Origin: Erigeron canadensis
Taxonomy: Eukaryota; Streptophyta; Magnoliopsida; Asterales; Asteraceae
Reading direction: 5' to 3'
Assembly: GCF_010389155.1 (NCBI RefSeq)
Contig: NC_057766.1
Coordinates: 28,219,516-28,283,515, forward strand
DNA length: 64,000 nt
The number at the start of each line of letters is the position of its first letter. Within the stretch, counting starts at the first letter, position 1. Position numbers and translations under genes: made by a program. The notes under the pieces were generated by a model that was not told the DNA's origin, made no database searches, and saw nothing but the letters and a program-made list of their open reading frames with translations. Of the stretch, positions 24,951 through 40,613 are shown piece by piece.

Positions 24951-26000
24951 TATGAGGCATTCCTCCCATTCCTTTGGGGTGGAGTAATGCCCTCAAGGCA
25001 TTCCCTTTATTTTATTTTTTTTTTTAAATAATTGTATATATGTATATTTTGATATGTATATATATTATTTTTAACTAGTTATGTCTATATATATCATTAA
25101 AGTTTATAAATAAAAGCTAATAAAAACTAAAACGTCTTAATACAATACATATTTAAAATAAAAGTACTTAATAAAAACATGGAGGAACGAAAAGGAGAAA
25201 ATGAAACATACTAAAATTACTGAGATCGATATTGGGCGCGGATTCGCGTCTTTTCCTCCTCCAGAATAGCTCGGTCCTTGGGATTCACATGAGACAAGTC
25301 CCTAGCCAACAAATTCATTCGCTTGGTTCAGACTTTTTCGGATTTCAGTTCAAGCTTCTTCAGTTCGATCTCTTGGCGTGCCTTGCCCACTTATTGCAAA
25401 CTCCGCATCTCCATTGCTATGTTATACGCCTCCACATCCACCGACGCCGCAGCCTTCCCCTTCCTTGAACCCCCTCCCCCACGGGCGGCTTTTTTTGCCG
25501 CATCCCTCCCAACCGGACGACCCAACCTAGACAGTTCTGGTTGCGGTTCCCCCTCATCAGTATCATTAAGGTCGAATGCAACCCTCGCAGACGACCCCAC
25601 ACTTTATTGACCCGAACTTTCTGATGTTGTCTTCGATCGTTTTGAACTCGGCTCACCAGGACTACTCATCGCCTCCCAACTCTCAATAACCTCCCACTTC
25701 GAACTTCTCCTCAAACACTGCCATTCTTTCAAAAACTTAAAAATCGGAAACTGAGCATTGTATTCACTAACAGCATTACTAGTCAAATCCTCTTGACTAC
25801 TACCACTTTGATAACCCGAACCACTAAGCCTAGTTATGATACCATTAAACATAGTGACACTAGTCCTAATCTTCCGCCACTTCGCCTGTAACGATTCAAT
25901 ACCCCGGTAAGTCGGTCTCTTCAAGATTTTGTGATATCCTTCCTGAATCTTCAACCAAAAGGTCCGAGCCTTTTGATAATTTGCTACAAAAAACAAATAC

Positions 26001-26036
<36 letters not shown>

Positions 26037-27085
26037 TACGGTTTTATATATATATATATAGATATGTGATGATGTTATACCGCATTTTGGGTCCTCAGAT
26101 ACATCGACCCAAGATCGACATAACGCCAAACTTTCCTCTTCCGACCAGTTAACTTGAGAGGAGATTTTCTTCGGGGCCTCTGTTTCTTTCGTTCGATGTT
26201 TTCTTTTCTCTTTTTGCGGAGACGAAACACTAACTTCGGGTTGTGTCTCCTGAACCTCCTCCACATCTTCATAAAAGGAGCTCGATGCCGATGGTGTATT
26301 GACCATCCGTTGTGAGTCTTAAAAACAAACACATAAACGAAAAATATATCAAGATTTATATATACACATATATATATATCCGAAATATATATATAAAAAT
26401 ATATATTTATATATAAAACAGAATATATATATATATATGTATATAAATATAAAATCGAAAAAAAAAATTTATATATATATTTATAACCGAAAATATATAT
26501 GTATATATGAATAAAAAATCAAAAATTACTAAACATGGCGCCGGGTGTTTGAGCGAAACCGAAGTTATCTTGTCGAATCCACGGGGTTCTATGTCCAGGG
26601 GAGTCATCGGTGATCCAATGTTCATTGTACCGAGTGATTGAATAAAATCCGGATTATTATGAAGATTCAGGTCATCGAAATTGTGTTGCAGGGGTGTTCT
26701 TTGATTGTTATCCGCGTTTTGATTGGAGAAAAGGTTAAAACCCCACTGATTGGGAAACATTTTCGGTTGATTTGGATGAAAAAGGTGTGATTTTTTTAAG
26801 AAGAATAGAGGGAGAGATGGAGAAGAAAGGGTGTAAAAATATATATGTATTGTGTGTGTTTTGTATATATTTTAAAAAAGGAAATGAAAAAAAAAAGAAA
26901 TCGGTAGTCGACGGATGGGAGTGTCCCCGAGGTCAAACCTCACTAAATTCCAATTAAATGGACGCGTTCAAAATGCAACGGGGTACGTTTTTTCATCATC
27001 CGGAACGCCCCCCGGGGACGAAGTGGGGCGTTCCCCAGGCGTTCCGCACGAATATTTTTGGTGGAACGGGCTACTCCGAATAGTC
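24951..27085 (-). mobile_element. Decayed PIF/Harbinger-like element carrying a Myb/SANT gene
   Basis: The content is a Myb/SANT-type gene of the kind carried as the second ORF of PIF/Harbinger transposons. GC-rich subterminal regions with repeated GGAACGCC/GGCATTCC motifs lie at both ends. The right end abuts a TTA (27086-27088), the preferred Harbinger target; a TTA also precedes the proposed left end (24948-24950), with CCCATTCC inward on the left and CCCGTTCC (minus strand) on the right at similar distances. The terminal inverted repeats are not clean, so the left border is inferred. No DDE transposase is present, so the element is non-autonomous or decayed. Confidence 0.5.
25217..26760 (-). 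pseudogene. Myb/SANT-like (GST-T3-like, NAM-associated) transposon gene, broken
   Basis: Begins MFPNQWGFNLFSNQN at 26760. A second segment (about 26306-26060) holds VNWSEEESLALCRSWVDVSEDPKCG, the start of a Myb/SANT domain. A third (26002 onwards) continues with FWLKIQEGYHK...RGIESLQAKWRKIRTSV and a Ser-rich, then basic C-terminus (GRDAAKKAARGGGGSRKGKAA, with SVDVEAYN following). In plants such proteins are often annotated as glutathione S-transferase T3-like or as having a NAM-associated C-terminal domain; in Harbinger elements they help bring transposase to DNA. The frame is broken by in-frame stops: TAA at 25604-25606, another TAA after MEMRSLQ near 25388, and a TGA near 25337. The frame can still be read past them to a final TAA at 25217-25219. 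I could not find a phase-consistent junction between the first two segments. Almost certainly non-functional. Confidence 0.7.
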
Positions 27086-27797
27086 TTAGCCTATTGTAAA
27101 CTCCAAGATTCTTGTTCTTGACCTCGTCCAATACCACTGACAGCACCACAACATCATCAATTGCCGCATTCTCAAGCAAATCGATCTAAATTCATGAACT
27201 TTGGTTAGCATTTGCAAACATTGGCCTAAAGACTTCCTTTCTTTTACATTAAGAGGTACAAGACTTTTTTGTTTGTATTGGTGACGGCTTTACAATTTAC
27301 ATACCAATTTGGTTCATTCTCAAACTGCTGAATTTAACCTTTCTTTACAAATTTTACTTTAAAAAACACCGGTTTCAAAATGACAGAAAATTACAACAAC
27401 AACCAGTCTTTTACAGTCAAAACAGATACGACAACTGATACTAACTACACAAACGAAAACGTACTACAATAAAACCCAAGAGCGTGTTCGGGCCTAACCC
27501 ATTTTTCAGCTTTTTCGCTTACAAGCCATAAAAAGAGGACTTATAAAACATAATCAGAACGAAAAAAAGCTAAGGCCAAACACCCCTGAATTCAAACTTA
27601 TAAAATAAAATACAAAAGAGTGAAGTAAACCTGATTGAGAACAACATTAGTATCTAGAACAAGAAGAGTCGAATTCGGCGAAGTGAAACGGACATCTTTA
27701 GTGTCACAAATTTTACAGAATGAAGCTCCACAATATATATCATCTCTCAAATGATGTTCCAACACCACCTTTTAACATGTATGCATATGTTTACAAA

Positions 27798-27836
<39 letters not shown>

Positions 27837-28530
27837 GCATTACGAGAGCAACTAGCCGCGCGTTTTGGCGGTGAGATGGTGGGGTGATAGGTCATAGAGT
27901 CATTAGAGTGTGATAGCCAAATGCCTTAACCGTACGGGCTCCGCCCTCGGATTTAAAAATTCGTCGAAAATATATCGAATGACATCTCTGATGAAAGAGC
28001 ATTAAATTTTAAGAACACACATATAATTTTTATAATTTATCGATGTATGGTTTTTGAGATAAAAGATTTTGAATGAATTGGAAGAAGAAATGATTTATGG
28101 AGGAGAAAGAAAAAAAATGATTGGTTGAGATTTGAGGAGAGAGAAGGGGTGTTAGCTAAATATAGAATTGATATATGGGCATTTTGGGAAAATAAATGTT
28201 GAAACTTAAAATGTAGACAGGGGAGATCTGCTTTATAATATAGTATATATATATATATATTGTATTATTGGCTAGTATTAGGGTTTATGATCAAAATTAG
28301 GGTTTAGTAAATAGTATTAAAAATAATTAACAATTACCTTTCGAATTTTGCCACGTTTGGTTTTCATATGAAATGACTTTGACTTGCTTTGTAACATGAT
28401 TAGGATCAATTGATTTTGACGGGAATTGGTCGATTGGCGTTTAAGCAATTTTTACCGCAATTTGGCGGCGTTTCTTTGTATTTTTTCAAATTTCTACATC
28501 TCCCCAGTATTTATATCGATTTATATTTAG
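27086..28530 (-). pseudogene. Truncated RRP44 duplicate (exons 1-3 only)
   Basis: Copy of the 5' part of RRP44 with introns and upstream sequence retained, hence a DNA-level duplication and not a retrocopy. Exon 1 copy 28338-28397 encodes 20 residues (two more than the parent). Exon 2 copy 27631-27768 keeps the parental length of 138, with about seven base changes, most of them replacing amino acids. Exon 3 is cut after 100 bases at 27086, exactly where the Harbinger-like element ends. Start codon, splice dinucleotides and frame are all intact, and the frame runs on into the transposon to a stop at about 26943, giving a possible 146-residue chimera. It keeps the CR3 cysteines and the VLDTNVV strand but lacks most of the PIN domain and the whole nuclease. 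A Helitron sits in the first intron. Function is doubtful. Confidence 0.85.
27842..28247 (-). mobile_element. Helitron-like element, copy 2, in intron 1 of the RRP44 duplicate
   Basis: Minus-strand copy. The 5' end is near the TATACTATATTATAAAGC complement at about 28230-28247. The 3' end has the hairpin complement of ccgcgcgttttggcgg followed by CTCTCGT at 27842. It lies inside a TA microsatellite that is empty in the parental RRP44 intron (about 23640-23670), so it inserted after the duplication or was lost from the parent; the former is simpler. Confidence 0.75.
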
Positions 28531-28586
28531 AGTAAATTTAAAACTTTGGTCCTTATGAAAAGGATATTACGGGTTCCATCCTTAAG

Positions 28587-28631
<45 letters not shown>

Positions 28632-28818
28632 AAAAACTAAACCCTATGGTAATTTTGGTCCTTCAGAAAAATATTGAGAAAGCTAAAACATGTCTACTCT
28701 TGCATATTTTTCCTTGCATGATCCAACTCAACCCTATTGTAATTATCTTGATGGCCATACACCAACGAGGAGACTACATAACTTAGCTTGATCCCATGAA
28801 CTATGTGTATTTAGGTTT

Positions 28819-29233
28819 ACGAGAGTAAGTACCCGTTCGTTGCGGCGGTGAGATGATATAGGTGATAAGTTATAAAGTGTGATAGGTTATAGAGTGTGAT
28901 AGCCAAATGCCTTAACCGTACGGGTTTCGCCTCCGGATTTAAAAATTTGTCGAAAGTATATCGAATGACATCTCTAATGAAAGAACATGAAATTTTAAGA
29001 ATACCTATATAATTTTTATAATTTATCGATGTATGGTTTTTGAAATAAAAGATTTTGAATGAATTAGAGGAATAAATGATTTATGGATGAGAGAAAAAAA
29101 ATGATTGGTTGAGATTTGAGGAGATAGAAATGGTGTTAGGTCAATATAGAATTGATATATGAGCATTTTGAAAAAGTAAATGTTGAAACTTAAAATGTAG
29201 ACATGGAATATCTGTTTTATAATATAGTATAGA
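28819..29233 (-). mobile_element. Helitron-like element, copy 3 (best-preserved ends)
   Basis: 415 bases. On the minus strand the 5' end is TCTATACTATATTATAAAAC, a typical plant Helitron start. The 3' end has the hairpin region CCGCCGCAACGAACGG followed by GTACTTACTCTCGT. The body aligns over its whole length with copy 2, only 0.6 kb away and in the same orientation. An ORF at 29023-29265 is a shadow of the repeat. Confidence 0.78.
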
Positions 29234-30516
29234 TTAGAAACTACTTGATAATATATTTGAGACAACTTTATAAACTAAAAATTAAAAATCAAAAAAAGAA
29301 TTTCTAATATTTTTTTATTCTTTGAAAACAGAAGTTTACCCTCCCAACCGTATACATATGTTAGATTACCAACTTAAATCGTGGAATATTATACTTACTT
29401 CTTGTCTTATGTGGCAATACAAACCTGAAGGACCAATGTTGAACAAGCAGGAAAGAAGAGGGTGCAAATAAGATAAAGACAAAAAGGACGGGGTTATCTC
29501 TAATATTGAAGTCTATATATCTTTTATGGGAAAATGAAATGTGCAGGAAAATGAAACTGCAGTTGAAGGAAATTTTTTAAAAAAATTATACTTTTAACCC
29601 TTTAAGTTTATGAATGATACACAACTGCAGCCAATATCCCTACAGTGTTTAGCCCATCTTTTATTATTACCTTCCAGGTTTTTGGAAATTCTCTATGAAT
29701 TGGAGCCGTTGTCACATTTTTCATGCCGTTATGGCTTTCTTTTCTTTTGATTGATATCATGAGAGTATTGTTCCAGATTATATTTCTCTGTTATTCATAT
29801 GATTAGATATTTATTAAAACGTTTTATATTAAACCTTTTATCTAGTTCTTATTCAAATCAGTCATTTACAAATTTCTTGTTGTGGTACCTCGGTCCAAAT
29901 TTGTGTTTATTTTGAACATTCATTTAACATATACTTATTTTTTAACAGAAAAGCGAGACTATATTATAACCAGCTAAAAGACAGACTATTCAAACAAGAT
30001 GCTCGAGAAGGATATACAGAACCGTAGATGAAGCCAAAATACATGAGGGATGATATCATGCTGACATGAAAAAAAATGCGAGGTAGGCTTTATTTTCAAC
30101 AACGATCATAGATTCCTAGTTAGACATCCTTAAAAGTTGACACCTTAGACTTTAGAAGGTCAATAGTTATTCTCTTTTTACTTAAATTATACAACGATAA
30201 CCGGTACACAATCCATGGGATACGGAGAAGTGTGATGTAGACATTTGCATACCCAAAATATAATCAAAATATAAGTCATAACCAACAAATATAACCAAAA
30301 TATTTAACTTGATGCTAGTCTTCCATATATACAAAGTAAATATTATCTCTAGGGTCTAACGACCTAAATAACTTGACTTACTAGTTGCTATTTGCTATGG
30401 TTGAATCAAATAACGGTCTTAACTAAATATGACAGATTTGACCCAGAAAAAAGCATTATAGCAACTAATTAGTATAGCCTTTCCTGACATAGTAACTGAA
30501 ATACAAGTTTTGGCAA
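29234..30516. other. Intergenic stretch downstream of the GLR gene
   Basis: AT-rich sequence with no supported gene. The right end is presumably the GLR 3' UTR. Confidence 0.4.
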
Positions 30517-34943
<4,427 letters not shown>

Positions 34944-35269
34944 TCTGTTACAAATGGCTGCTTTCATACACTCTGATATGCAATATACCATAATAAATAA
35001 AATGAAACAAATTAGTTTCACTGTTTTTCATAAAAAAAATCCAAAAGTTTATACTTTTGTGATATAAAGCTATCAAGTAACTTGCTTTGGAAAACTTTTT
35101 GAGTACTAAAACTCTATAACATGGTAATTTAGAAGCTAAGCTTGAGTCTTGACCAACTAACACAAAAGTTAAGTGCCAAAAAGCATAATTCTCAAAGCCC
35201 ATTTAATATATTGTATTCAACACCCAAATTGTCCTATAAGAAGACAAGATACCCAATTCCGCCAGGGCA

Positions 35270-35560
35270 ATGTATGGGGAGATGAGATGTAAACAGTTAT
35301 ACCTCTACCCGGGTTTAGAGACAATACTTCTAGAAAATAACCGCCAATTCACAACACAATGTGCACGTACATGTAACATGAGCAAAATTTATAATAACAC
35401 GCATCAAGAAAGTCTCACAAAAGGTAAAAAGGACTCCTCTTGGATACATATACATATAGATAGAAAGATACAGAGAAAGAGATTACAGGGAAGTGCAGAC
35501 TAAGCAGCCATCCAAAGTATGGCAATTAACAAGAACTTAAGTAAAGTTTGAAGACTATTA
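35270..35560. repeat. Upstream copy A of a duplicated GLR 5' flank segment
   Basis: Matches 36470-36800 over about 300 bases with small gaps. The best block is gcagactaagcagccatcca, identical in both, and a second is gagatgtaaaca. The copy nearest GLR could be a non-coding leader exon of that gene, but no transcript evidence is available here. Confidence 0.6.
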
Positions 35561-36469
35561 GCAGCACAACAATAAGCAACATGTATGTATGGTTTAATGT
35601 TTAAAGATTTATAACTTTTTATACGAGTAACATTTTTACAGTGATTTTTATAACTTGTATAGGAAATTTACTATGTAAGTCAAATTTCTTTGGTTTGTTC
35701 ACATGGCCTTTGAACTTTTTGGTGATAATTGTGACTGTAAAGTGCATTAAACATGTGTTCTATTTAGACGCATGCAAATGGAAGTTTTGTCACATTAGTT
35801 AACTCTAATTTAAAAGGGGAAAAACTTGGTGGTGTTTTTCAAGGAAAGTGTGAAATAAAATAATAAATTAAGATTCAGTTTGTTTGTCTAGAAATGTTAG
35901 TGGCTGAACTTTTAGCTAACTTTTATATTATGATATTATAATGTTGAAATAATTGTAACTTACGATAGGCAAATGATTAAAAAGTGATATTTATCACCAT
36001 TCCAACACCCAAACCTAAGTTCATGATTAAGAAGGATTTTTTAATGACTCGATACTTAGAGGTTTTGGGTTTAAAATTCCGATGTGAACAATGTTTTCGT
36101 GACTAAGAATAAGTTCCCCGTGGAATTGATATATGAGAATGAGCCTATATTTTTAATAAAAAATAAAAAATTCTAGCTTTTATTTCTTAATTATTATTTT
36201 TTGTATATAGGATACTCCAATTTACGGATTTCACTCTGATATAATCAATTTGATACGTATTCCTTAACAGTTAACACCCTCATAACACTTCATATGTTCG
36301 TGTCAAAAAGGAAAAAAAAAAACAAATAAATAAATGGTTTTAATGAAAAATCGAACATTAAAAAAAAAGATAAATAGTTTTAATGAAAAAAACAGATAAA
36401 TAGTTTTAGTGAAAATAAGTAACACCGAATTTCCAAATAGTGTCTTCTACGGGTTATAGGTCTCTTCTT

Positions 36470-36800
36470 ACCGTTTATGAAGGTATAGAGGTTGAGATGT
36501 AAACAACTTTACCACTTAAACCTAGAGTAGAGAAACTGTTTTTCAGTTTTATTAAGATAGAAAATCCTAATAAGGTACCTAATACTAAAATATTATACAT
36601 ATATGTATGCACGTGGTGTGTATATATATAAAATATATATAGAGTGAAAGAGAGAGATTACATTGAAGAGCAGACTAAGCAGCCATCCAGAGTGAGGCAA
36701 ATGGACAGGAATAAAATGAGGAAAGTTTGCAGATTCAGATGGATCTAGTGCTGTAGCACAAGTTTTATGGCTAAATTTGCAAAATGGTTTCATGTATTGG
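36470..36800. repeat. Upstream copy B of a duplicated GLR 5' flank segment
   Basis: Second copy of the segment at 35270-35560, in the same orientation and about 1.2 kb further upstream of GLR. It could be a relic of a tandem duplication of the GLR promoter or of a lost neighbouring GLR copy. Confidence 0.6.
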
Positions 36801-37056
36801 TTTAGAAATTTTCAACTTTTAAAATAGATAGTGATAAAGTTTCACAAGGATCTTGTTTGAAATTTATTGCCAGAAAACATATGTCCACTTTGTTCAGATA
36901 ATAATAGTGTCTTGCGTGAATGGTGTAGAAAGTTTTCCCACTTTATGTCCATATTAATCTCTGTAGAGTCTATTAAGCATGTGTGATATAGACAGAACAG
37001 TTGGTTTCTTGTCACATGTTTCATCATTTCATTGGAACTTTTTTTTTTTTTATATA

Positions 37057-37323
37057 GGAAAATGATTTATCCACTTAAAACATTAGCTTAATAATTTTTG
37101 AGAAAATGATTTATCAACTTAAAACATTAGCTTAATAATTTTTGGAAAATGATTAATCCTCTTAACAAAATAGCCTAAAAATCCTCTAATTATTGGATAA
37201 TGACATGTGAAAAAAATCAGGGGGAAATATTATGAAAGATAATTAGTAGATATCACATGTCATCTTATTAGAGTGTTAGGAGGATTTTTAGGCTATTTTG
37301 TTATGATGATTAGTCATTTCCCT
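37057..37323. mobile_element. MITE with long inverted ends and subterminal direct repeats
   Basis: Sequence at about 37143-37190 (gaaaatgattaatcctctt and aacaaaatagcctaaaaatcc) returns inverted at 37276-37323 with few mismatches, giving roughly 45-base inverted repeats. Left of it, two direct copies of an approximately 47-base unit (aaatgattta, then cttaaaacattagcttaa) at 37058 and 37104 extend the left arm. No coding content; superfamily not assigned because I see no clear target duplication. Confidence 0.6.
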
Positions 37324-38079
37324 TTTTTTAATATCATCAAATCTTAACATGTGTAATTCATTATCTTCTTTTATCGCCCCTTGATCCTATAATAAATTTT
37401 ATGGTCAAAGACAAATAGATTTCATATTACAACAAAATGAACAAATATGTGGTAAACTATGTTGATGAACAATTAAGATATATCATCAAAAAGAGAGAAA
37501 TTTTTCTTTTTTTTTTTTGAAGATAAGACAGAATTATATATTTATGTGTTTGTATGGTACTATGATAGTTGTAACTGCAACTTTAAGAGGTATTTGTGTA
37601 ACTTTTAAAAACTAAAAGTTTTATCGAAAAGTTAAAGCTTCTGAAATGCTAGTAGCGTTTTATATTGGAGTTTTTTCTTTTAAATAAAAGCTATAGGCAT
37701 CTAAACAAAGATTTTAAAACAATAAGAACTTGTTCAAAGTTAAAAGTTAAAACTCTCCAATACCATTTGAAAAAAAAATTATTAGTACCTCATGCATTAG
37801 TTAATGTACATTGTAGAATAGTATAGTTTAAAATGGTAACAATTTATATGATTTAGTGATTGTTAAAATATGTTTTCAATAACATAAACATTAATTATAT
37901 TCATTGAAATATCAAAAAACTCAAAGTTTTGATAAATATTAATTACAATCATTGATATTTTGTAAAATTCAAAATTTATTAAATGCTATAACTACACTAG
38001 TCAGGAAATATTTAGAAATATATTGATAACATGATCGACAAGAGGATATGAAAGGATTTTGGATGCTCGTAAAGATTAA
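37324..38079. other. Gene-free AT-rich stretch
   Basis: I see no gene, RNA or bounded element here. Confidence 0.4.
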
Positions 38080-38423
38080 GGATGCGTTTAGTTACAGAAA
38101 ATATTTTTAATTTTCCGTTTTCATTTTTCAAGAAAATGAGACGGGTTTTGATCTCTAGAAAACCATTGAAAATCTTAAAAATGCATTTAGTTATAAGTTT
38201 GGAAAACACATGATGAGTGCTCCATATCTAAAGTTAAAATTATTTAGAAAATTATAAAAATAAGTTTTCAAATATGTAGCTATAAGTTGGAAAACAAGGT
38301 TTTATGTTTTCCATGAAAATTATTATAAATAAATCATATTTGAACACGTACATTTTCCATTTTTTATGTTTATTTTGAAAATTTTTCTAGAAAACACTCT
38401 AGTTTTTCACTACTAAACGCACC
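38080..38423. mobile_element. Probable hAT-like MITE
   Basis: Ends GGATGCGTTTAGTTAC and, inverted at the right, GGTGCGTTTAGTAG. This short end type (GGTGCGTTTRGTA) is typical of plant hAT-derived MITEs. I could not confirm an 8-base target duplication, and the internal AT-rich body has no ORF of note. Confidence 0.5.
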
Positions 38424-40344
38424 ATAACCCGTTCGTCCTACTAGCAATTGATATTTCATTTTCGTTGTATATCGCTTCATTATTAAGGACCACCACAAAA
38501 TTCCCAAGTTCGAGTGGAATAATAATGGAACCCAACAAAAACCAAAAAAAGGCTTTGAGGGTATCAAATGATGAACCCGCACCATGTCTTTATATGAGCA
38601 CTACAAAAATCAATATGTCGTAATGCTTCATATATATCGAGTATTTTGAAATTTGATAAAAGGAAGACATAACATTATATTTAGTTGATATATGTTTTGA
38701 TAATAGTTTTTAAATTTTTGGTTAAGTTTGTAACCAACATATATGTTTTTGTTAAATAAATAAATATCAACTTACTTTTCATATTACTATTCCGCAAATT
38801 ACTATCCTAGTAATTACCAAAAATTCGCCTTTATCAAAGACCAAATTAAAAAAGAGCAAAGATTTAGAAGTATGAAATATAATCTCTTTAGCTTAGAAAT
38901 ATGAAACTTCGACAATTGAATATCTAATTAGTTTGGGAAATTCGAAAATATGAACTCTTGTATCTAAAAATATAAAATGGGAAATCTATCATCACTTTTT
39001 GGTCTTTCATTGTTCATTGACCTTTTGTATTTTTAATGATGGTTTTAAATTCAATTGCTAATTTTGTTTTTTCATGTTTGTATTCTAATTTAAGCGTGTA
39101 ATGTCTCAAGAATATGTGCCTATCTTAGGTTTTCTACTGTCTTAGTGGACTAGTGATGAAGTTTATTACTCTTGTCAGTTGTCACTTGATAAACATGTGG
39201 TTAGTATGGGATAAGTTGTGTATGGCTATTAGTAGTACATGATACGTGCAAATTATTAGACGGAATATACATAAGATAATAATACAAAACCCATCAATAA
39301 TGTATGCCACTAGTCGGATGCTATGATATTTTTTTTCATATATTTGAACCATATAAACTATATATTTTGAAAGTTTCAACAACAAAAAAATAAAATTCAT
39401 AAACGGATAACAAAATACCTTAAAAAAATGCATACACGCACCTGAACCAAAAGTTCATAATCTAGCTCTAACTAATCTAAATTCTAAATAATAAAACTCG
39501 TTTTATGTATAAAACAAAATTCCTCATATTCAGTTTTTTAAAACGTGTTGCAAACACTTAAATGAACACACATAAATTGTTGACATTTAAAGATTTCAAA
39601 GTCAATATGTAATACTCGTATCAAAGAAGAAAATGTCTATCTTTTAAATGAAATGTTTTCGAAAAATTGAAAAATTTCAAAGGAATTAAATTTGAATGAA
39701 TGGAATTTAACGAAATGTTTTTTTTATGCAACATTTTAATTTAAGTTTCATTGATAGATATAGTAATTTACATAGAAATATTCAAATCACGAACAAAATG
39801 AAATTTATGAATGAAGATTCCACCAAATATTGAAATGTTTACATTCTGACAGAATCATATTTCTTTAACTTTGAACAACCAAACACATTAATAAATGAAA
39901 TTCAATTTTAATTTCATCATATTCCATCAACACAACCCGAGCATAGCACTCACTACTCCTTAGGGTGCCGAGTGCACCTAAATACTCCCCCCCCCCTTTT
40001 GGCTCTCCGCAGTACCGTCTTCGAAAATGTAAAAAGATTTTGAGTCATGGCTCAAGCATAAAAAGTGGGTATCTACAAAATCGAGTCAATGTTAAAATAT
40101 AAAAGGAAATTATTACAACAGTAAATGTTTTCGGCTTTTCGCCAATAATGCGGATAAGTAAAGCCTCGGTTTGACACTATTTAAAAACTTGTTGAAGTTT
40201 TCTCTTATTTTGTTTCTGGCTGTCAGATAAATATATTTTAAGCATATATAGAAAAATAAAAAGTAAAACTCATGAATTTATTAAAATATAAATAAAGTGT
40301 ATAACAATGATATTCGACCAAACAAACATAAATTAATCTTTACT
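38424..40344. other. Gene-free AT-rich stretch
   Basis: Contains a lone CACTACAAAAA (about 38599) like a transposon end but with no partner, and a C10 run near 39988. No supported gene. Confidence 0.4.
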
Positions 40345-40613
40345 CTCTAATAAAGCAAAAATCTTCCCCCTATTAAATATTTCATTATTTGAAATACCTT
40401 ATTTGCTCTTGGATTTTTTTCTTTACGTAACTACCCAAAACTTTTATTTTAATAGTTAATACTTTAAGCCTTTATCTTCTAAAAATTTCCACTATTGCAA
40501 TTACATCAAGTTCATCAACCTACACCACTTGATACCGCTACCACCACCAATAGTATCTCACCGACACTATTAGATCGTCTTCCCTACCACCGCCGCCTTG
40601 CGCGGGGACCATT
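40345..40613 (+). mobile_element. Possible short Helitron-like element
   Basis: Begins TCTCTAATAAAGCAAAAATC, similar to the 5' end of the element in RRP44 intron 23, and ends in a GC-rich hairpin-like ccgccgccttgcgcgggg. The YTCTCGT terminus of the other copies is missing, so the 3' border is uncertain. Confidence 0.4.

Noticed and set aside
26007..26065. TA-rich tracts (also near 2490, 27800, 28590 and 58650) considered as CRISPR-like or origin-like repeats
   Set aside because: They are plain TA microsatellites; there is no spacer-repeat structure, and this is plant nuclear DNA.
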